NCBI GenBank assembly: GCA_963823215.1
Contig: CAWGKT010000012.1
Location: 248,001 to 312,000 of the forward strand
DNA from: CAIWHR01 sp963823215
Lineage (GTDB): Bacteria; Pseudomonadota; Gammaproteobacteria; Burkholderiales; Casimicrobiaceae
Direction of reading: 5' to 3'
Length of the DNA stretch: 64,000 nt
In this document: piece by piece, positions 8,015 through 16,597 of the stretch
How positions within the stretch are numbered: the first letter of the stretch is position 1
Layout of the letters: every line of letters starts with the position of its first letter
Notes under the pieces: generated by a model
The model's database searches: none
What the model was told of the DNA's origin: nothing
The model's input: the letters and a program-made list of their open reading frames with translations, nothing else
Program-made: the position numbers and the translations under genes

Positions 8015-9955
8015 ATGGCATTCACCCGCCTTCTTGCCTGGCTCGCCGCGGCCGCCGCGGCGCTGCTGCTGGCTTCGTGCGGCGGCGGCGGGAGCCCGGG
8101 CGACGTTCACCCCGGAACCTTCCCCGTCCCGGTGGCGGGCGAGCCGAATGCCTTCCTGCTGTCTCCCAACCCACAGGTGCAGCCGGACGGCTCCCTGCAA
8201 ACCGACACGCCTGCCTACGCACAGGCCTACTACGCCGCCATCGATCCAAACAACACGAAGGACACGTTTGCCAACTGGAAGACGGCCAACGGCTTCGACA
8301 CGGGGACAGGCACGCAAGTCACCGCCGTCTTCGGCGATTCGCGCGACCTGGGCTTCGGGCGGCGGATGACGGCGCGGCAGAACCCCGACGGCACACTTGC
8401 CTTCTTCGTCGAGAACTACCTGGTAAGGACGGGCGCGGCATACGGCTTTTCCCCGGTCAACCTCGAGGCCGCGATCGTGCGCGACCCGAAATCGCTGGTG
8501 TACATCGGCGCGATCGAGTTCAGCCCCGGTCCGGCGGGGGGCAGCTTCGCGAAATTCTTCAACTTCAACGTCGTGACCGGCCTGCGAGAAACCATGGCGA
8601 ACATCGATGGCCGTGGCGACAAGGCGATGCCCGGGCCTTGCCTCACTTGCCACGGCGGCCGGGCCGATGCACTGACGCTACCCGACGTCTCGGGCAAGCC
8701 GCGCTTCAGCCTGCTGCACAACGCGGTATCGCGGACCCGCGGCGACACGCAGGGGCAGCTGCCACCGTTCGAGGTCGACGGCTTCGAGTTCTCCACGGCG
8801 CCTGGTTACACGCGGGCGGAGCAAGAGGCTTCCCTCAAGACGATGAACAGGATGATTCTGTGTTCGTATCCGCTGCCGGCGCCGTCGGCATTTCCGGAAG
8901 ACGCCTGCCGACGCCGGGCGAGCTCAGGCGAGTGGCAGGGCACCGCCGCCGCGCTCGTCAAGGCATCCTACGGCGGCGACGGCCTGCCCGACCCGGCTTA
9001 TGCGGACGTCAACGTGCCGGCTTCGTGGACGGCGGCTGGACAGACCCCGCTCTACACGACGGTGATTGCGCCCGCGTGCCGCATGTGTCACATCATGCGC
9101 GGAACGGGGATGCAGTCGGACATCGATTTCACGACGTACGAGAAATTTCGGTCGTATGCGGATCGAACTCATGCGACCGTCGTCAATCGCGGCAACATGC
9201 CGTTGGCGGAGCTTGTGTACGACGCGTTTCACGCTTCCTCGGGAGAAGAGACGCTGGCGAATTTCCTCGGCGGCCAAGGCTTTGCGGCGCGCGACGCAAG
9301 CGGAAACCCGCTGCGGCCTGGTCGTCCGATCGCTGATCCCGGGCCGGATCGCGTGCTCCGGCAGGGCACCACACGCCTATCCGGCACCGGCAGCCTTTAC
9401 GCGAACACCTACGCCTGGTCGATCGTTTCGGTCCCAAACGGGGCGCTCCCCGCCACGCTGACGGACGCCAACACGGCGCAACCCACGTTCAATGCTGCGA
9501 GCGACGGGACGTACGTGCTGAGTCTCGTAGTCGGCAACGCCTCGGCACAGAGCGCGCCGAAATTGCTGACGCTGGTGGTGAACAACGCGTTGACCCCGGC
9601 GCCGAACGCCATCCGTTTCTCCGACATCAAGGCGATCCTGCAGGACGGAAACAAATGCCAGGGCTGCCACAGTCCCGCCAGCCCGCTGCCGGCGCCGATC
9701 AATTACACCAATGAGGACCGCGATGGCGATGGCGTCGCCGGCAGTGCGACGGACGACGCCTGGTACTACGCCGAGGCAAGGAGCCGCATCAATTTCGCGG
9801 AGATCGCCGCCAGCGAGCTCCTGCGGAAGGCCGCTGGCTTCCATCACCGCGGCGGCCGCGGCGAAGGCTTCGACACGAGTGTGGCGCCCGGGCAACCGGG
9901 GCGCGCGAAATACGATCTGTTCCTCAACTGGGCGCTCAACGGCGCGCCGCAGTAG
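8015..9955 (+). CDS. Multiheme c-type cytochrome-like lipoprotein with PKD-like domain
   Basis: Predicted lipoprotein of 646 residues: signal peptide with lipobox LASC (Cys22) followed by Gly-rich linker. Three CXXCH heme c attachment motifs are seen: CLTCH at residue 209, CRMCH at 355 and CQGCH at 548. Between the second and third lies a PKD/Ig-like segment (residues about 445-530: TRLSGTGSLYANTYAWSIVS, then DGTYVLSLVVGNASAQSAP). The C-terminal part (IKAILQDGNKCQGCHSPASP) resembles cytochrome c domains of DUF-type cell-surface proteins. Heme attachment would occur in the periplasm, with anchoring in the outer or inner membrane. Immediately downstream of the barrel gene (12-nt gap), so barrel and cytochrome may form an envelope electron-transfer or sensing unit; that is inference. 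Confidence 0.8.
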   Translation: MAFTRLLAWLAAAAAALLLASCGGGGSPGDVHPGTFPVPVAGEPNAFLLSPNPQVQPDGSLQTDTPAYAQAYYAAIDPNNTKDTFANWKTANGFDTGTGTQVTAVFGDSRDLGFGRRMTARQNPDGTLAFFVENYLVRTGAAYGFSPVNLEAAIVRDPKSLVYIGAIEFSPGPAGGSFAKFFNFNVVTGLRETMANIDGRGDKAMPGPCLTCHGGRADALTLPDVSGKPRFSLLHNAVSRTRGDTQGQLPPFEVDGFEFSTAPGYTRAEQEASLKTMNRMILCSYPLPAPSAFPEDACRRRASSGEWQGTAAALVKASYGGDGLPDPAYADVNVPASWTAAGQTPLYTTVIAPACRMCHIMRGTGMQSDIDFTTYEKFRSYADRTHATVVNRGNMPLAELVYDAFHASSGEETLANFLGGQGFAARDASGNPLRPGRPIADPGPDRVLRQGTTRLSGTGSLYANTYAWSIVSVPNGALPATLTDANTAQPTFNAASDGTYVLSLVVGNASAQSAPKLLTLVVNNALTPAPNAIRFSDIKAILQDGNKCQGCHSPASPLPAPINYTNEDRDGDGVAGSATDDAWYYAEARSRINFAEIAASELLRKAAGFHHRGGRGEGFDTSVAPGQPGRAKYDLFLNWALNGAPQ

Positions 9956-9970
9956 CGCCTTCGGGCGAGA

Positions 9971-10702
9971 TCAATATGGGCGCCGAGGTCGCATGTAGTT
10001 GTCCCTCGGGAACACGAATGGCGGCGAGCGGCCCACCAGCGCCTCGATCAGCATCAGCTCCTGGTCGGTGTGGTTGATGAACGGCGCGGCGCGGATGTTC
10101 TGCCCAGGCTGCCCTCCGGCCAGGATGTAGAGCGGCCGGTCGTGTTGGCGCGACACCACGGTCTCACGGCTCGTCGGATCGCTCGCTGCGACTATGTCAG
10201 CGGTCCCGTAACAAGTGCAGAAGTAAGTCTGCTCCGGATCCGACTCCATGTAGATACCCGTTCCGCGAATGCCGATGGACGCGTTCTTCGTCGTCATGCG
10301 TACGGGGCTGCCACTCGGGAACACTGAGAGGATCTTCCCCGTCAGCAGCCGGGCCCCAGACACGATCATCGAGTCGGCTTCCCTCCTTTCCAGCGTCACG
10401 TGGCTCTCGCCGCGCTGGAGAAAGGCACTCTCGCCAACGACGTAGACGACCTCGCCGTTCTTCCCAGTCTCGATGGTCGCGCTGGCCGCGATTTGGGTGT
10501 CGAGCGTGGCCGGCTGGCCGTTGACCAGCACCTCACCTTCGACCCGGTAGATCGACTTTCCCGGCGGCAGCGGGGCCGGCCGGGCGCCCAGCACCTGCGC
10601 GCTCGCCCCGCGGACGCATGCCGCGCTCGAGAATAACCCGGCGGCGAGCGCCTTGATCAGAAGGCGGCGCCGCGGATCGTCTTGATTTCCATTCCAAGGC
10701 AT
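9971..10702 (-). CDS. FecR-domain periplasmic protein
   Basis: Exported protein of 243 residues from ATG 10702 (MPWNGNQDDPRRR). The leader DPRRRLLIKALAAGLF has a twin-arginine-like RRxLL motif before the hydrophobic stretch and an ASA cleavage site, so Tat export is possible. The FecR domain covers about residues 60-160: VEGEVLVNGQPA, SATIETGKNGEVVYVVGESAF, a segment with LLTGKILSVFPSG, and KNASIGIRGTGIYME. A CTC pair follows in TYFCTCYGTADIV, seen in many FecR proteins linked to CHASE2 cyclases rather than to iron uptake. No FecI sigma factor or TonB receptor is adjacent, so classical ferric citrate signalling is unlikely. It is divergent from the cyclase gene, with a shared 226-nt control region. 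Confidence 0.85.
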   Translation of the reverse strand: MPWNGNQDDPRRRLLIKALAAGLFSSAACVRGASAQVLGARPAPLPPGKSIYRVEGEVLVNGQPATLDTQIAASATIETGKNGEVVYVVGESAFLQRGESHVTLERREADSMIVSGARLLTGKILSVFPSGSPVRMTTKNASIGIRGTGIYMESDPEQTYFCTCYGTADIVAASDPTSRETVVSRQHDRPLYILAGGQPGQNIRAAPFINHTDQELMLIEALVGRSPPFVFPRDNYMRPRRPY

Positions 10703-10928
10703 CGGTGCACTCCGGCGAGGGTTAGGCGTGATTCTGGCCGCTTGGCGGGGCCAGGTCAAAGTGCCCTGCCGTTACCTGGCCCGCCTGCAGGCACCGGGCC
10801 AGAAGCTGACCGGCCGCGCTTTCCGGCACGGCCACCACGCGCGCCTGCGGCGTCCAAGTATCTCGGCCCCTCCCCAAGCAGCACCGCATCCCCTATGCTT
10901 CGCCCTCCGGCAGCATAGTGCGCGCCCC

Positions 10929-13172
10929 ATGGCAAGAACCGCCCGCTGGATCCCGAAGTTCTCGCTCAGTACCCTCGTTCGCGTCGGCATCGGACTGGCG
11001 CTGGTTGCCAGCCTGCTCGCCGACGCCGCGGGCTGGAAGGAATTTCGTACGCTGACGCAGCTCGAACGCTGGGTCTACGACGCGAGAGTGCGCCTGTTCC
11101 TGCCCGGAACGCGCGACCCGCGCGTCGTGATCGTCGACATCGACGAGCGAAGTCTCAATACCGAGGGACACTGGCCCTGGGGTCGCAACAAGCTGGCGCT
11201 GATGCTGCATCAGCTCTTCGCTCGATACGAGGTCCGCGTGGTGGGCTTCGACGTTGCCTTTCCCGAGACGGACCCGAGTTCCGGCCTTCCGGTTCTCGAG
11301 GCGATAGCCGCGAGCGAGTTGCGCGACGACGCGCCTTTCCAGGCCTTCCTCCAGCGGGCGCGCGCCTCGCTCGACTACGACCGCCGTTTCGCCGAAGAGA
11401 TCGGGAAGGGCCCGGTGGTCCTCGGGTTCCTGGTGAGCCCCCAAGGGGATCGATCAGGTGTCTTGCCGCGCCCGGCGTTCGCGGCGAGCGCTTTCGCGAA
11501 CGCGGAGTACCGCCATTTCAGCGCCTCAGGCTACAGCGGCAACATTGCGCCGCTGCAGGCGGCCGCGATCGCCGCGGGACATCTGCAGCCGGCCCTCGAC
11601 CCGGACGGCGTGACGCGCAGCGTGCCCATGTTCATACAGGTCGGGGATGGCTTCTTCGAGGCGTTGTCGCTGGCCGTCCTTCGCATCTACCTCGGCAACG
11701 CGCCGATCAACCTCGAGACGTCCATCGTCGACTCCGGTGGGCGACCGAAGGGATGGATCCGCTTCATACGCGTCGGTGACGCGGTGCGCATTCCGCTCGA
11801 CGACAGGATGGCCGCGCTCGTTCCCTACCGCAGCCGTGGAGGCTTTCGCTACATCTCGGCCACCGACGTGATAAGGGGCACGCTCGGCGCCGGCGAGCTG
11901 AAGGACCGAATTGTCATCATCGGCACCTCGGCCCGGGGACTCGTTGACGTCCGCGCCACGCCCACGCAAGAGGACCTCCCGGGTGTGGAGATCCACGCCA
12001 GCCTCATCTCCGGCGCGCTGGACAACGCCATGAAGTCGCGGCCGGCGGAAATGCTCGCCATCGCAGTGCTCACGATCCTGCTCGTCGGCATTCCGCTCGC
12101 GGTGCTCCTGCCACGGCTGTCCGCCCTGGCGGCGACGCTCGTTGTAGCCGCGGTGTCCGTAGTCGTAATCAGCATAAACGCGTGGGCGTGGCAGGCGCAC
12201 AACCTCGTGCTCCCGCTGGCCGGCCCGCTGCTGATGCTGGCTGGGCTCTACTTCCTCGACGTGGCATGGGGCTTTTTCGCCGAAACCCGCCACCGGAAGC
12301 TGATGACGAACCTATTCGGCACCTACGTCCCAAAGGAGATCGTCGCCGAAATGGCGAAGGAGCCCGAGAGCTATTCAATGCACGGCGAGAGCCTCGAAAT
12401 GACCGTGCTCTTCGCTGACATCCGCGACTTCACGTCGATCTCGGAGAACCGCAAGCCACGGGACCTGAAGAACCTGATGAACACCTACTTCACGAAGATG
12501 ACAGTCTGCATTCAGGACAAGCGCGGCACCGTCGACAAGTACATCGGCGACGAGATCATGGCCTTCTGGGGAGCGCCGGTGCGCGATGCAAACCACGCAC
12601 GACGCGCACTGGAATGCGGCCTCGCCATGCAGAAGGCGCTGCGTGAGCTGGACCCGGTGTTTGCGAAGAAGCGCTGGCCCGCGCTGCGCATTGGCGTGGG
12701 CATCAATTGCGGCACGATGAGCGTCGGCGACATGGGCTCTGAGTTCCGCCGCTCGTATACGGTGATGGGCGACGCGGTGAACCTCGCCTCGCGCCTCGAG
12801 GGTCTCACCAAGGAGTACGGGGTAGGCATCCTCGTCTCCGAGAATGTCGTGCGAGCGGTCCAGGGCTTTGTCTACCGAGAAGTGGACAAGGTGCGCGTGA
12901 AGGGCAAGCAGGACAGCGTCGCGATTTTCGAGCCGATCGGCGCGCAAGGTGAGGTCGACGGCGACATGCTCGCGGAGCTCGCCCGCTTCCATCAGGCCCT
13001 GGCGTACTTTCGCGCACAGCACTGGGACGAGGCCGAAGGCCTGCTGCAGGAGCTCGCTTCCGTCGCGCCGGTAGTGAAGCTATACCGCCTCTATCGCGAG
13101 CGCATCTCCGACTTCCGCGCGAGCCCACCTGGCGCTGACTGGGACGGCGCTTTCGGCTTCAGTACCAAGTAA
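10929..13172 (+). CDS. CHASE2-domain class III adenylate/guanylate cyclase
   Basis: Membrane receptor cyclase of 747 residues. An N-terminal span (LVRVGIGLALVASLLA) leads into a periplasmic CHASE2 domain (about residues 30-340; RLFLPGTRDPRVVIVDIDERS, GHWPWGRNKLA, VVGFDVAFPE, IVIIGTSARGLVD). Three spans follow at roughly 370-445, then the class III catalytic domain: the metal-binding Asp497 in VLFADIRDFTS, Asp541 in DKYIGDEIMAFWGAP, and MGDAVNLASRLE with the transition-state Asn and Arg. All key catalytic positions look intact. Base preference is not assigned with confidence, although VDKYIGDE with the following NLASRLE is typical of adenylate cyclases. ATG 10929 is preferred because a hydrophobic helix starts 13 residues later. 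Located in the tRNA-Phe island, divergent from the FecR gene. Confidence 0.92.
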   Translation: MARTARWIPKFSLSTLVRVGIGLALVASLLADAAGWKEFRTLTQLERWVYDARVRLFLPGTRDPRVVIVDIDERSLNTEGHWPWGRNKLALMLHQLFARYEVRVVGFDVAFPETDPSSGLPVLEAIAASELRDDAPFQAFLQRARASLDYDRRFAEEIGKGPVVLGFLVSPQGDRSGVLPRPAFAASAFANAEYRHFSASGYSGNIAPLQAAAIAAGHLQPALDPDGVTRSVPMFIQVGDGFFEALSLAVLRIYLGNAPINLETSIVDSGGRPKGWIRFIRVGDAVRIPLDDRMAALVPYRSRGGFRYISATDVIRGTLGAGELKDRIVIIGTSARGLVDVRATPTQEDLPGVEIHASLISGALDNAMKSRPAEMLAIAVLTILLVGIPLAVLLPRLSALAATLVVAAVSVVVISINAWAWQAHNLVLPLAGPLLMLAGLYFLDVAWGFFAETRHRKLMTNLFGTYVPKEIVAEMAKEPESYSMHGESLEMTVLFADIRDFTSISENRKPRDLKNLMNTYFTKMTVCIQDKRGTVDKYIGDEIMAFWGAPVRDANHARRALECGLAMQKALRELDPVFAKKRWPALRIGVGINCGTMSVGDMGSEFRRSYTVMGDAVNLASRLEGLTKEYGVGILVSENVVRAVQGFVYREVDKVRVKGKQDSVAIFEPIGAQGEVDGDMLAELARFHQALAYFRAQHWDEAEGLLQELASVAPVVKLYRLYRERISDFRASPPGADWDGAFGFSTK

Positions 13173-14318
13173 AGCGGGAACGTCTTTGCGATCGCCCATG
13201 CGTAGCCTGGCAGGTCTACGTCTCCAAGCAGCGCTCAATCCCATCCAGCGCATCCTTCACTCTGGTCGATAAGGACCGACCAATGACGGCAATGGAGCCC
13301 AATGTGCAACGACTGCAGTTGGCCGGACTGCGACCGTGAAGCAGCGGCGCGAACGCCGGCACTGACCGGTTTCAGCCGCCCGAAAAATGCCCAATGCAAA
13401 TGTTAGTTTTCCGCTTTACAGCGGCGGTCGCCCTGGGCGACAGTGCGCCCCATGCCGTCCATGACGGGCGGCGCCCATTTTGGTTTGTTGCAGTACGTTG
13501 GCCACGCCAGGCCGGAATGACGCTCCTTACGCGTCGCCCTTTGCCGAGCAATCGGCGCCCAATGCCGTCCTGCCTCTGAAAGCCGGCGGGCCCTCCCGGG
13601 TCTGAGGTTAAGTCGAAAGATCCGCTGCGGTCGGTTGTTCGTTGCCGCAGCTTCGTCAGTCCTCGGCGCAATCGCACCAGGCTTTATGCGGCGCGGTCGC
13701 AAGTCGGGCTATGGGACTCCGGGTGGCGTTCGTCTTCGAGCGCGCCCGCGGTGTCCATCATGGTAGGCGCGACCGGCCGCCGATCGTGTGCCGCAGCCCC
13801 GTGCTGCGCCCACCCTTTGGCCGGCTCGCTGCGCCAACCCCCCTGGCCCAGCGCGCGTCGTTACTAGCGGGCCACCGCTAGTGACGTACGCGCACCCTGG
13901 CGCCTGCCTGCGCTTTTCGCGGCGTTTCTTCGCGTGACGCAGCGCTCAAAACCACGTGACGGCCTCTCCGGCCGCTTCACGCCTCCCTCCGACCGGTGCA
14001 ACGCCGGTCGCCATCGGATCCGCCCCACGGATCGTCCCACGCGCCTGCTTCGGCGCCCCGTGAGTCCTGGGTCAAGGACTTTCGCGCTGGCGGTTCCCAC
14101 CGGAACGCAGCGCGACGCCAAGCAAGCGCCGTGCGGCGCTGGCGAGCAGCAAAGCAACCGCACACAACGGGATGTGGTGTCCCGTGCTCGCAGCTATCCA
14201 CTGGAGCCGCTACGGCGCTCCAGGCGAGCAGCAACACTTACCTGACTGGAGTTCACCACGGCAACAAAGGACGGCGCCCCGGCGCCTCGTACAAGGCTCT
14301 GACGATAGGAAATGACGC
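13173..14318. other. 1.1-kb noncoding region of the island with inverted repeats
   Basis: No supportable gene is seen. Structures include an 8-bp perfect inverted repeat with 4-nt spacer at 13863-13882 (ACTAGCGG/CCGCTAGT), a GTCGCC/GGCGAC hairpin near 13429-13443 and an ACGGGA/TCCCGT hairpin near 14168-14185. The stretch lies between the cyclase gene and the recombinase module, and its right part is the leader of the recombinase pseudogene. It may be remnant DNA of earlier integrations or hold control sites; I cannot tell which. Confidence 0.5.
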
Positions 14319-15192
14319 ATGCGCTCGGACCTGAACCACGACTTCAAGGAGCTCTGCCGGCACAACCGCGACGGCAGCTACGCCACCCAGGCCGACCGGG
14401 AGCACATCCTCGATCTCGTCGCCAACCAGCTGCACGAGATGGGCGTGCGCGGGTTGCGCGCCCAGGGCTTCAAGCCCCGGCACGTGCAGATGCTGGTCGC
14501 GCGCTGGCTCGCCGAGCAGCTCGCCCCGGGGACGATCAAGAACCGGATGAGCGAGCTGCGCTGGCTGGCGCAGAAGATCGGCAAGGACAACATCGTCGAG
14601 CGCACCAATGCCGCCTACGGCATCCCGGAGCGGGTGTACGTCACCAACATCTCAAAGGCAAAGGAGCTTGGCATGGAACAACTCGAGAGCCATCCGCACC
14701 CCCTGTGCCCAGATGTCGCTGCGCTTGCAGGCTGCCTTCGGCCTGCGCCGGGAAGCCTCGATCAAGATCGTCCCGGCCTGGGCCGACCGGGGCGACACGC
14801 TGGTGCTCAAGGCTTCCTGGAACAAGGGCGGACGGGAGATCCGGATTCCCATCCGCACCGCGGAGCAGCGGCAGCTCCTCGACGAGGCCAAGGCGCTGGC
14901 CAAGGGCAAGAGCCTGGTCGCACCGGGCTACGCCACCTACCGCGATTACCTGCAGCACTTCCGCTACGAGTGCGGGCGGGTCGGCATTCACGCCTTCCAC
15001 GGGCATCGGCATTTGTACGCCCAGACCCGCTACCAGGAAATGACCGGCTGGCAGTGTCCGGCCCGCGGCGGTCCGACGTCCCGGCAGCTCACCCGGCAAC
15101 AGAAGGCGATCGATCGCGAGGCGCGGGAGACCATCAGCCACGAGATGGGCCACGGCCGCGAGCAGATTACCGCGGTGTACCTGGGACGGTAG
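14319..15192 (+). pseudogene. Island tyrosine recombinase (integrase-domain protein), frameshifted
   Basis: Related to the integrase-domain proteins common in integrative elements of beta- and gammaproteobacteria. The N-terminal SAM-like half is in one frame (MRSDLNHDFKELCRHNRDG, then GTIKNRMSELRWLAQKIGK, up to the YGIPERVYVTN segment) and the catalytic half in another (QMSLRLQAAFGLRREASIKI onward). The switch is at about 14691, consistent with a one-base insertion in the GCC run or a two-base loss. Catalytic residues survive in the second frame: Arg in GLRREA, HxxR in HGHRHLY and the Tyr in ITAVYLGR at the end. If the indel is real the enzyme is dead; if not, the island has two recombinases. 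It precedes the small HTH gene by 35 nt on the same strand, a conserved-looking module. Confidence 0.82.
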
Positions 15193-15227
15193 CGTTTCAT
15201 TGCGACATTCGCCGACGGTATCGCGCC

Positions 15228-15554
15228 ATGAACACGCTCGACCTGCAAGCCGCCGCCGCCTTCCTGCACATCCATCCGGTGACGCTGCAGGAGAAGGCAC
15301 GCGCCGGCGAGATTCCTGGCGCGAAGATCGGCAAGTGCTGGGTGTTCGTCGACGTTGACCTCATCGAACACATCCGCTCACAATACCCGCGGCGTGTGTT
15401 GCAGAGTGAACGTAAGGAGTTCGAATCATGTCACTCTACAAACGCAATGACTCACCGCGTTGGTGGGTCAAGATCAGCCACGGCGGAAGAACAATACAGC
15501 GCAGCACTGGGACTGAAGACAAAGCCCAAGCCCAGGAGTACCACGACAAGCTGA
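15228..15554 (+). CDS. Small helix-turn-helix (excisionase-like) protein overlapping the integrase
   Basis: 108-residue protein whose first 65 residues form a MerR/excisionase-type winged helix: LDLQAAAAFLHIHPVTLQEK, ARAGEIPGAKIGKCWVFVDVDLIEHI. Such small proteins act as recombination directionality factors or repressors beside integrases. The reading frame continues 127 nt into the integrase gene (start 15428) in another frame, ending SAALGLKTKPKPRSTTTS. The overlapping tail has no recognised domain but no early stop either. ATG at 15228 gives the natural domain start. A RBS-like GAACGTAAGGAG segment before 15428 lies inside this gene and serves the integrase. The HTH assignment is good, the excisionase role is inferred from context. 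Confidence 0.8.
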   Translation: MNTLDLQAAAAFLHIHPVTLQEKARAGEIPGAKIGKCWVFVDVDLIEHIRSQYPRRVLQSERKEFESCHSTNAMTHRVGGSRSATAEEQYSAALGLKTKPKPRSTTTS

Positions 15555-16471
15555 AGGTATCGCTGTGGGAGCAACAACGGCTCGGCGTCAAGCCGCGTCG
15601 CGCATGGAAGGAAGCGGTCGTACGATGGCTTGCCGAGACGTCCGAAAAGGCCACCCATGACGGAGACATCAAGAAGCTCCGCTGGTTGGATGCGTTCCTG
15701 GGTGCGCTGATGCTTGACGAGATCACTCTGGACGTCATCGACCGCGTCAAGGCCGAGCGACTGAAGACGGTAAGCAAGTCTACGGTCAATCGTTACCTGG
15801 CAGTGGTCAGATCCATTCTGTTGCGGGCACGGGACGAATGGGAGTGGATCGACAAGGCGCCGAAGGTCAAGCTGTTCAGGGAACCTCCCGGGCGGGAACG
15901 GTCGATCACGGTTGAGCAGGCGGAGGCACTGCTCCGCGAATTGCCGGCGCATCAGCGCGACGTCGTGCTCTTCACGCTGGCCACCGGGCTGCGGCAGTCA
16001 AATGTGCTCAGGCTCGAGTGGTCGCACGTGAACCTCGAAAGCGGTCACGCCTGGGTGGACGCGGATCAATCGAAGAATCGCAGGCCGATTGCCGTGCCGC
16101 TCAACTCGAACGCGCTGGAGGTCTTACGCCGGCAGATCGGCAAGCACCCGGAGCGCGTGTTTACGTACGCGGGCAAGCCCCTGGACAGAGCCAACACGCA
16201 CGCGTGGCAGAAAGCGCTGAAGCGTGCCGGTATCGAGAACTTCCGTTGGCACGATCTGAGGCACACCTGGGCCACGTGGCATCGCCAGTCGGGCACGCCG
16301 ACGCACGAGCTGCAGCGCCTGGGTGGCTGGCGTACTTCAGTGATGGTCGAACGCTACGCGCACTTGGCGCCCGATCATCTGGCGACAGCCGCCAACCGCC
16401 TCGATCCACTGCTCGGCGGTTACGATTTGGCTACGCTGGAGAAGAAAAAGGGAGTCAGCGAACAGCGCTAA
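15428..16471 (+). CDS. int: Tyrosine recombinase / integrase of the island
   Basis: Complete phage-type integrase of 347 residues that would catalyse integration and excision at the tRNA-Phe repeats. It has an N-terminal arm-binding-like segment (MSLYKRNDSPRWWVKI, then HGGRTIQRSTGT), a core-binding domain (about residues 60-150) and the catalytic domain. Active-site residues are visible: Arg in FTLATGLRQSNVLRLEW, HxxR in FRWHDLRHTWATWH and the nucleophilic Tyr in VMVERYAHLAPDHL. AAGGAG lies 8 nt before the ATG. The 3' end is 15 nt from the tRNA-Phe gene, on the opposite strand. It overlaps the HTH gene by 127 nt. Nothing suggests inactivation. Confidence 0.96.
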   Translation: MSLYKRNDSPRWWVKISHGGRTIQRSTGTEDKAQAQEYHDKLKVSLWEQQRLGVKPRRAWKEAVVRWLAETSEKATHDGDIKKLRWLDAFLGALMLDEITLDVIDRVKAERLKTVSKSTVNRYLAVVRSILLRARDEWEWIDKAPKVKLFREPPGRERSITVEQAEALLRELPAHQRDVVLFTLATGLRQSNVLRLEWSHVNLESGHAWVDADQSKNRRPIAVPLNSNALEVLRRQIGKHPERVFTYAGKPLDRANTHAWQKALKRAGIENFRWHDLRHTWATWHRQSGTPTHELQRLGGWRTSVMVERYAHLAPDHLATAANRLDPLLGGYDLATLEKKKGVSEQR

Positions 16472-16486
16472 CCCCTTGTAATTATT

Positions 16487-16562
<76 letters not shown>

Positions 16563-16597
16563 AAGCCTGCAATTATAGCAAAGGCGGCCCGACTGCC

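Noticed and set aside
9971..10702. FecR protein as part of a FecI/FecR/FecA iron-citrate system
   Set aside because: No ECF sigma factor or TonB-dependent receptor lies nearby, and the protein looks soluble and exported rather than a membrane anti-sigma factor.
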